The notes beneath the pieces were generated by a model. It worked only from the letters and a program-made list of their open reading frames with translations, made no database searches and was not told where the DNA came from. The position numbers and the translations under genes were made by a program. DNA of 64,000 nucleotides, taken from positions 248,001 through 312,000 of the forward strand of contig NC_089322.1 in assembly GCF_036669915.1 (NCBI RefSeq), read 5' to 3'. Shown piece after piece: positions 56,860 to 64,000 of this stretch (within the stretch, counting starts at the first letter, position 1; every line of letters starts with the position of its first letter). Source of the stretch: Pocillopora verrucosa. Taxonomy: Eukaryota > Cnidaria > Anthozoa > Scleractinia > Pocilloporidae.

Positions 56860-58290
56860 GATGAGCGAGGTCTATTACGAAGCACTTACGACCCATTTCC
56901 CTCACACCAATTATTTCCAAATTAGCCGAAGACTTCGTGGTATCTGCGTTCATCGGTCCGGCTGTGTTGAAAATTATCAATCCCGACCAGTTTGGAGCCT
57001 TACCGAAATCCTCCACGGCCCTAGCTCTGACGTCCATGCTCCATCACTGGACGCGCGCAACTGATGGCACGGGATCTGCAGTCAGGGTGGTCCTGTTTGA
57101 CTACCGCAAAGCTTTTGACTACATTGACCATCAACTGCAAACACACAAAATTTACAGTCTTGATATCCCTCGGGGAGTAGCACGTTGGGTAGTTGACTTC
57201 TTAGTGCATCGCTACCAACGCGTAAAATTATCTGCTGATTGTTTCTCTGAGTGGGGCCCCGTACCAGCTGGTGTACCTAAGGGGACAAAATTGGGGCCAT
57301 GGCTCTTCTTGCTAATGATGAACGATCTAAGACTTCCCCAGGTTCAAACTTGGAAATACGTTGATGACACGACGGTGGCAGAGATCGTCCCGCGTAACGC
57401 ATTAGGTGACGCCCAAACCGCTGTCAAAGTGATGGAGGATTGGTCCAAAGCACAGAAGATGCAGCTTAACGCTGACAAATGCAAAGTTATGGTCATCGAC
57501 TACAAGAGGCAGAAACACCATTTCACTCCCCTCTTGGTCGATGGCAAAGTATTAGAGACGGTAGAGTCGGGTAGGATCCTAGGCGTGACTGTTTCGTGTA
57601 ACCTTAAGTGGAATAACCACGTCAATGATGTTATAAAAAGAGCAAACAAACGATTATACTTTTAGTCCTTCTAAAGAGAGCCTGCGTTCCAGCGGATGAC
57701 ATAATTAATTTTTATTGTACAACTATACGTCCTGTTCTGGAATACTGCGCACAAATATTCCATCATGCGTTACCTGCGTATCTTAGTGATGACATTGAAA
57801 GGGTCCAAAGACGCGCATTATCCATCATTTCACCAGAACTGTCATATCATGACTCTTTAGACAGGCACGGTTTAGCTTCGCTCTGTGACAGACACATGAA
57901 ATTATGTACGGATCTGTTTTAGTCTATCTCAAATACATCTCACAAATTAAACAATTTGCTGCCAGATAGGCATTTTTCAGCTTACAATACTAGACACCGG
58001 CGCGTTTTTAACATGCGCGCTTTCGCACTGACCGTTTTAAATTTTCATTTATCCTGGTTATGTGCGTGTGTGCTAACCTAGATTTTTAGCTATTCCGCTG
58101 CTGTATATTAGCTATATTAGTTATATTAGTAATTTTATTTAGGTTTTAGCATTTTTGTAATAGGTAGTCTTATATAGTCTTATATAATCAATGATTGAGA
58201 AAAAGCACGCAATTCAGCCTATGGCTGCAATGTATTTTATTTGATAATAAACTATGTATCTATCTCCATCTATCTCAGTTCTATCCACAA
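56860..58290 (+). mobile_element. Broken non-LTR retrotransposon (LINE) reverse transcriptase
   Basis: From 56889 the frame reads RPISLTPIISKLAEDF, then GALPKSSTALAL, LFDYRKAFDYIDH (catalytic Asp, motif A), GVPKGTKLGPWLF (motif B), KYVDDTT (the catalytic YxDD, motif C) and LNADKCKVMVI. After KRLYF a one-base loss at about 57660 shifts the frame; the other frame continues LLKRACVPADDIINFYCTTI RPVLEYCAQIFHHALP and then meets further stops. The 3' end finishes in TTTGATAATAAACTATGTATCTATC, with a short ATCT microsatellite, as expected for a LINE tail. The endonuclease part is missing, so it is 5' truncated and dead. Confidence 0.9.
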
Positions 58291-58373
58291 ACATTACCCT
58301 ATCGACATTGCTAATCCTCACAGTATGCAGGACGCGTATCATATGAACTTCGTAAGAGACTTCACTCACCATG

Positions 58374-58449
58374 GAGTCTCTGTGGCTCAGTCGTAGAGCA
58401 TCGGAGAGCAGAATCCGAAGGTCTGAGGTTCGATTCCTCATGAGGACTC
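58374..58449 (+). tRNA. tRNA-like element (tRNA-derived repeat or tRNA pseudogene)
   Basis: GAGTCTC at the start can pair with GGACTC at the end; TGGCTCAGTCGTAGAGC gives a D arm and A box, TCGGA/TCCGA an anticodon stem, and TGAGG-TTCGATT-CCTCA a perfect T arm and B box. The anticodon loop has eight bases and the acceptor stem a mismatch, so a working tRNA is unlikely. The complementary strand yields the MRNRTSDLRI peptide often mis-annotated in cnidarians. Probably a SINE-like repeat. Confidence 0.65.
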
Positions 58450-58683
58450 AGAAGTTTTCTTTGTCCCACGCTCGTCACAAGACTAAAATCATCTTCATAT
58501 CTTAACCGAGCTCAAAACTTACCATCTCTCTTATTTCTCCCTAACTGCTTGTTTATGAAATTGCAACTCTTCGCAAGCGCTTATATGAATGCATTATGAA
58601 TTCACTCGAAAAATTGTTGTAAATAAATTACACATAAATATGCATGCATAGGGAGCCCTCAACGAAACAAATCTACATATATA

Positions 58684-58800
58684 TGTTATTCGCCCGTCGG
58701 GAGGTCCGTATTGGAAAAAACTGTGCCCTCCGCCTTGAGTACTCAAGAAAGAGGGCACAGTTTTTCCCAATACGGACCGACCCTAGGCTGGTGAATAACA
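58684..58800. mobile_element. 117-bp foldback element
   Basis: TGTTATTCGCC...GGTCCGTATTGG...AACTGTGCCCTC on the left is mirrored by GAGGGCACAGTT...CCAATACGGACC...GGTGAATAACA on the right. The loop contains the perfect palindrome CTTGAGTACTCAAG (58733-58746). Confidence 0.85.
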
Positions 58801-58809
58801 TTTTACATT

Positions 58810-58970
58810 TTACTACATAAATGACTCCTTATATACATTCACAAAGTGTTCTGAAACATACCAAAAGCTAACAAGAGAATTATTTTAGTAGTATTACGTA
58901 ATAACTGCGTCACTTGATGTCAGCATGAATAAGCAGTCTGGGGATTTCTAGAAGCTTCTATTTGCAACAA
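58810..58970. other. Short AT-rich gap
   Basis: Nothing recognised between the foldback element and the large palindrome. Confidence 0.4.
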
Positions 58971-58971
58971 C

Positions 58972-61702
58972 AATTACTCATAACAATAGATTCTTGCCGA
59001 ACGAAGTGGAAAGTCGCTAAATATAAATATTCCTTTCGCGAGGACAAAAACCGAAAAAAGGAAGCAGGTGCCGTTAACTTTGCATAAAGTTGCATTTCTG
59101 AATCCAAAAATCATTCTCTTTAAATGTTGACGACCTCACCTCGAATCGAGCCAGTAAGAGGGCAAGAAAATTAGGAGCTTGCAACCATCTGGAGAATTCA
59201 ATTGACTTCTGAATAAACGGGTTCCTATAATTAGAAATTTATTATCACTTGGTTCCGTAATGATACTCAATTCAACACGTTCGAAAATTCAGATCGAGAG
59301 TAATTGAGGCATCTTAGGTTTATTATGAAATTTTTTTATAAGACTGCTAGGCGTGAAACGTTCAAGGCGTTTCAAATGAGCAAACACCTTTGACGGTGAA
59401 TAATTCTGAGGAGAAACTCTCCGTAAAAACATAGATAGTTATCAGATAGGTAAACACTGTTCTGTTGGGATAGAAATGGCGAGAATGACAATAACAATTG
59501 CAGTAATGACGATGATGATACATGTAAATAATAAAAATACTTATAACCATACTAATAAAATGATTAATGATCATCTATAGATGGGTAAATTTCGTGTACC
59601 TTTAATGTTTTCGAATACCGTTGCTGATCGGCAAATTAGCATAATATTCTTCCTGTTGATCAAAGATTAGAATCATGACATTATCATTCTTTTGAGTCAG
59701 CCAATCATGTGAGAGATCCGGAGACAGATTGCATGTTTAGGAGCCTTTCCTTCTTCGAAAGACCCCGGGAGAAGGGGGAGAACGAAAAATTAAAAACAGA
59801 CTTCGGTGAAGTTTCTTTCTTTAATTTGCATTACTTCATCGATGTCATTTGACTTGCGTTATTTTTTCCCTAAAGTTATCTTTTACATTATTCCATATGT
59901 TCGAGCCTTTCTACTAATCCATTGTTTCTTCAACTGAGTGTTTTATATCTTTGCAAGATGTTCCGTAAACCACAAAAAAATCGACATGCGTCACTCGGTG
60001 GGCGTTTAGATTAAATCTATTGCCAAGAGATATTGTTTTTCTTATCTTTTCATTATTATTATTCCTTTGTTTGTTCTCAGAGGAAGTGTGATTGGTTAGC
60101 CTTTCACTCCCAGTGGTGATCACTATGAATCTTCTTTCTATGATATCCATACATTATTCAGCAAACAGGTAATGAGAATATTCAAACTTATCAGGTAGAG
60201 ATTGTTATCTTGATCTAACATCAAATTCTTGTATCCAATTAAAAAGGAAATGTGTAGCACATAGAGGGGAGAATTGACAATCAGATCTTGAAAGTTAAAG
60301 GTTTAACCTCCCCCGAGCCCACCCCTGTTTGCCTATTATCTTTCCTAAGAGTAAGCAGCCAACATATTACATCCGCACGCTAACGCGATTCTCTTCTTGA
60401 AAAAAAAATAGAAACGAAGGAAGCATTTTTGTTTTAAAACAAAGTACATCAAAAGAAAACATAAAAAACGAAAAAATAAAGTGAGAATTAAATAACAAAA
60501 ATTTTGAAATTCTGTGGTGCCCCTTTTTGTCGCCAAGAGATGGAAACAAACAGTGCCTTAGTATGCATATTTGTAGGAGACTATATATGTTGTACATTGT
60601 TCTTCTCGGCGCCTGTCGGTGAAGTGAACGTTTTATCTATTTTGGTTTATTTGCATTGTGGGCGTTAAAATTTCATTTTTTTGTTGGCCGCTTGATCGCA
60701 AATAAACGCTTGCCAATTACTGATAACTGTCTAAAAAATGAACAGAAACGGTTATAGAAAAAGAAAGACGAATCAATATACACTTGAAAAACAAAACGAG
60801 ACCAAACTAAAACGGCAAACAAAAACAAAAAACAAACGAAGAAAGACAAAGAGAAAGGAAATTAGAAACTGTTGGAAATGGGAAAATTGCTTGACAGCTG
60901 ACGGTTGAAACAGTCTATTGACGCCACTAAACTTTATTTGTCACCAAATGGCTTCAAGCTTCAAGGATCTCTCACTTGATTGGCTGATTCAAAACAATTA
61001 TGATGTCATGATTCTAATCTTTGATCAACAAGAAGAATATTATGCTAATTTGCCGATCAGCAACGGTATTCGAAAACATTAAAGCTACATGAGAATTTAC
61101 CCATCTATAGATTATCATTAATCATTTTATTAGAATGGTTATTAGTATTTTTATTATTAACATGTATCATCATCGTCATTATTGCGATTGTTATTGTTAT
61201 TCTCGTCTTTTCTATCCCAACAGAGCAGTGTTTACCTGTCTGATAACTATCTATTTTTTATGGAGGGTTTCTCCTCAGAATTATTCGCGTCAAAGGTGTT
61301 TGCTCATTTAAAACGCCTTGAAAGTTTTATTCTTAACAGTGTAAAAAAAAATATCATAATAAACATAAGATGCCTCAGTTGCTCTCGATCTGAATTTTCC
61401 AACGTGTTGGATTGACTATCATTACGGAACCAAGTGATAATAAAATTATATTTATAGAAACCCGTTTATTCAGAAGTTAATTGCATTCTCCAGATGGTTG
61501 CAAGCTTATAATTTTCTTGCCCTCTTATTTGCTCTATTCGAGGTGAGGTCATCGACATTTAAAGAGAATTGGATTCTGAAATACATCTTTATGCAAAGTT
61601 AACGTCACCGTCTTCCTTTTTTTGGTTTTGGCTATCACGGAAGGAATATTTATATTCAGCGACTTTCGACTTTGATCGGCAGGAATCTATTCATTCTCAG
61701 AG
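58972..61702. repeat. Large palindrome with ~740-bp arms
   Basis: The left arm (about 58972-59725) matches the complement of the right arm (about 60962-61702) throughout: GAGAGATCC/GGATCTCTC at the inner ends, TGCTGATCGGCAAATTAGCAT and its complement, AAACACCTTTGACG/CAAAGGTGTTTG, and GATTCTTGCC/GGCAGGAATC at the outer ends. The roughly 1.2-kb spacer holds a TTTAACTCCCA element and AT-rich DNA. No coding frame is conserved between the arms, although each carries a short frame on one strand. Confidence 0.9.
60095..60305. repeat. TTTAACTCCCA element copy
   Basis: Begins CCTTTCACTCCCAGTGGTGA and ends CAGATCTTGAAAGTTAAAGG. It lies in the spacer of the large palindrome at 58972-61702. Confidence 0.7.
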
Positions 61703-62284
61703 AGACACCTTAGAAAAAGGTAATTTTTTCTCGGCTATTTTTGTACCGTGTGGAACATTGAAAACATGGTTATTCTAAATATTATGTAATTCAGTTGTTA
61801 CCTGCTGATGATGTGCCGTGTATAATTGATCATCGCCGATGATCATCATCTCTATTATTTCGACTCGGTTATTAAATAATTATTTTAAAGCTGATGGTTT
61901 TTAGTACCATACAAGTACTGATTCTAATTCTGATCGGGGCGACTTCGACGGACATAAGAGTGTTGTTGTGTTAATACCATTATCTCGGTATATTTAGCAT
62001 TTTGGGCCAATTTTTTTACTTTGCTTCTGTATGCTTTATCTCTGATAATGTGCTTGTTAAATAAGCGTTGCTTTTATAGTTTTAGATCTAAGTGGTCGTT
62101 ATAGCTGAATTATATTCGCACATTTACCTGTTTTCCTCTTGACAAAAAAAGGAAAAACTGCTGAAATATTTTGTCTTAAAATAGTACACTAAATAGGAAG
62201 AAAACAAGACAACATTGGAGGGAAAAAAAATCCGTGGGAGAGATCATGCAATTTTGAGGTAATCCACTTATTGTTATCAACGGA
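61703..62284. other. AT-rich upstream region of the right-hand gene
   Basis: No gene or repeat recognised apart from the inverted GATCATCGCCGATGATC near 61830. It could contain promoter sequence for the gene starting downstream; no clear core promoter is visible. Confidence 0.35.
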
Positions 62285-62530
62285 CGGGAAACGAGTAACT
62301 ATCTATTTTCTCGGGGGGTTTCTCTCTAAGACGCCTTGCATCGAAGGTAATTGCTTATTTGAAACGCGTTGAACTTTTGATGCTTAACAATGCTCTATCA
62401 AATTTCATATCAAGAAGTCTCAGTTTATGTCGAATTCAGTTTCTTTTACCTTGTTGGAACCAGTATCTGTAAGGAGCAGATTGGTGATAAAATTCTCGTT
62501 AAGCTTGCCTATTCAGAGGTCACTTCAAGT
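62285..62530 (+). repeat. Third partial copy of the palindrome arm
   Basis: AACTATCTATTTTCTCGGGGGG, AGGTAATTGCTTATTTGAAACGC, AAGAAGTCTCAGTT and GCCTATTCAGAGGTCACTTC follow the right arm (61240-61480) in order and orientation but are clearly more diverged. Confidence 0.75.
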
Positions 62531-62666
62531 GGCTTCAGGAATGCTGTGACGAACAAGTAACAGAGGTAACCAAAATGTATTTATGAATAATGAAATTTCT
62601 ATTCTTTAGTTTTCTCAGTTTGATACGCACTCCAATTTCTTAATTGATTATGTTTTACTTTTTCAG

Positions 62667-62711
62667 ATTGTACAAGTGTTTTGAGGCAGATCACTGCCAA
62701 GTGCAAGAAAG
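62667..62711 (+). other. Probable 5' UTR exon of the right-hand gene
   Basis: The acceptor ACTTTTTCAG and donor AAAG|GTAAAG bound 45 nt with no ATG. Position upstream of the signal-peptide exon suggests a non-coding leader exon. Confidence 0.4.
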
Positions 62712-63333
62712 GTAAAGTGTTCCTTTTTTGGCTCCCTTACAAGTTTATTAGAAATGCCACAATATTATTATACAGGTGTAAGTGATCAGAAATTACAAGA
62801 CAACAAAATAAAATACCAAAAAATAAATAAATAAAAAGAACAGTCATATTTTTATTATAAGACAGACATATTCAACACGATAACTCTCATGGACGTTTCA
62901 TAATTACTTTGCCCATTTCATGCTAGCAGCCGGCGCTTTTACAGTACCAGCTCTTTTTTTCTATAACTCAATGCCACTCAAAGCACAGTAGAGCAATTAA
63001 TAACAAAAGCCCATACGAGAAGGAAATATGCGTATTTATGCGAGTATGTCGACGTATGTCGCTTGATACGTGCGCATGGTACTTCTATACAATGTCCCCT
63101 TATCTTTGAGCTGCACTGTGTATATCAGAACATTTCATTGTTGCTAATGTCAACATAAAATCTTCAATTCAAGTTCTAATGGTGAAATATCAAATTGCAC
63201 AACAAGTTTCCAAACGCAATTTCGATCGTTTCCCAATAGCTTGTGACCATATTATCATCATTATCATCATTATAATTACTACTTTATTTTATTTAATTTT
63301 TTTTGGTATTTATTTTTTCCTCCATTTCAACAG

Positions 63334-63358
63334 ATTAGAGTCTAATGAATAATTACAA
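63334..63358 (+). other. Possible 25-nt 5' UTR exon
   Basis: TCCATTTCAACAG and GTAAGA bound 25 nt that contain an ATG followed by an in-frame TAA. If used, it would form a tiny upstream reading frame. Weak evidence. Confidence 0.25.
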
Positions 63359-63831
63359 GTAAGATAGGAGGATGGAGAAGGGCATAATATAGCAAGCTAG
63401 TTAGATGCCCTTTACCTTAAATTACATTTTTTCATACAGTAAAAAGAAGCGATACAATAATATCAGATATAAGATACAAATATAAGATACAAATGTAATT
63501 ACTACAACAACAACAACAAGTTTTTATTTCTCACAAAAATGGAATTACAATGAAATAAGAAAAATGATTATAATGAACAGGCAAAATAAACATAGTTGTA
63601 TCATTTTAGAGCCTAGAGGCTGGAGGAACCGTTAGGTTTTCGAGCTAGCCCTCTATGAATTATTATTAGTATTGCTATCATTGTTATTATTTATATGATT
63701 ATTTCTTACCTTTGAATTATTGGTTGAAAGTCAATTGATCACTGTGCTATATTAGTAGCCACATGCAGTCTCAGACTTGACTCATTACATTCGATTTTGA
63801 TTATTTTTTACCTTTTTTTGTTTCCACAAAG

Positions 63832-63895
63832 ATTGTCATGAATCCCCAGGTTGTTCTACTGCTCATGCTGGTAGCCGTCCCCTGCACATCTGCGA
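63832..63895 (+). CDS. Signal-peptide exon of a new gene (partial)
   Basis: After TTTCCACAAAG, ATG at 63838 opens MNPQVVLLLMLVAVPCTSA, a typical signal peptide with a hydrophobic core and an Ala-x-Ala-like cleavage end (TSA). The donor A|GTATGT leaves phase 1, the phase of Ig and other shuffled extracellular exons. The rest lies beyond the window. It may be a paralogue of the receptor kinase at the left, but nothing here proves it. Confidence 0.7.
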
Positions 63896-64000
63896 GTATG
63901 TTGCTACTGCCATTTTGTAATGTTTATCTTCTAGTCAACCGAGTGACTCCCTATGAAACCTTATAACCAAAAGAAGTTTAGCATGATAGACACATTACAA

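Noticed and set aside
58374..58449. Functional tRNA gene
   Set aside because: The anticodon loop has eight bases and the acceptor stem has a mismatch; the element is better explained as a tRNA-derived repeat.

Overview
This window is animal nuclear DNA, most likely from an anthozoan cnidarian (stony coral or sea anemone). Coding sequence is sparse and broken into short exons with GT/AG introns. Several interspersed repeats look like families I recall from hexacorals: a tRNA-like element, an anthozoan LINE, a Penelope-type element and several foldback elements. I could not run a search, so the taxon is an inference.

The left half (about 0.9-34.3 kb, + strand) is dominated by one receptor tyrosine kinase gene whose 5' end lies off the left edge. 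From 20.4 kb rightwards its exons form a phase-consistent chain: a small thrombospondin-repeat-like exon, two Ig exons, a Pro/Ser stalk plus transmembrane exon, a 28-nt juxtamembrane exon, eight exons carrying a complete tyrosine kinase domain, and a 1425-nt last exon. That last exon encodes a tail with four 41-residue tandem repeats and a long acidic region. A decayed copy of an Ig exon sits just before the intact Ig exon.

Upstream, from 0.9 to 19.8 kb, is the most unusual feature. At more than twenty places a pyrimidine-rich acceptor ending in AG is followed by exactly three bases and then a consensus donor (GTAAGT or close). I read these as an array of candidate 3-nt microexons; exceptions of 6 and 12 nt are also multiples of three, and one site is a zero-length AG|GTAAGT recursive-splice site. 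Several sites lie inside tandemly duplicated intron units (0.7-0.9 kb units at 1-4 kb; 1.2-1.7 kb units at 8.8-12.2 kb; a 0.3 kb pair at 7.6-8.3 kb). The copies keep both splice sites and usually the 3-nt length while the three bases change.

The middle (34-40 kb) is mostly non-coding. It holds an intact intronless rhodopsin-class GPCR on the - strand (37.1-38.2 kb), a C-terminal remnant of a second one (38.7 kb, -) and a frameshifted third copy (39.5-40.1 kb, +).

From 40.2 to 54.5 kb the - strand carries exons of DCAF1 (VprBP, the CUL4-DDB1 substrate receptor) in gene order with introns. Large conserved parts are missing, two exons carry 4-bp frame-breaking insertions, and a Penelope fragment has inserted, so I call it a duplicated, non-processed pseudogene. 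The 55.7-58.3 kb stretch has a frameshifted fragment of what I recall as an expanded cnidarian gene family, and a broken LINE reverse transcriptase, followed by a tRNA-like element.

The right end (58.7-64 kb) holds a small foldback element, a large 2.7 kb palindrome with a third partial copy of its arm, and then the start of another + strand gene: probable 5' UTR exons and a signal-peptide exon that ends in phase 1, as expected for a secreted or receptor protein.
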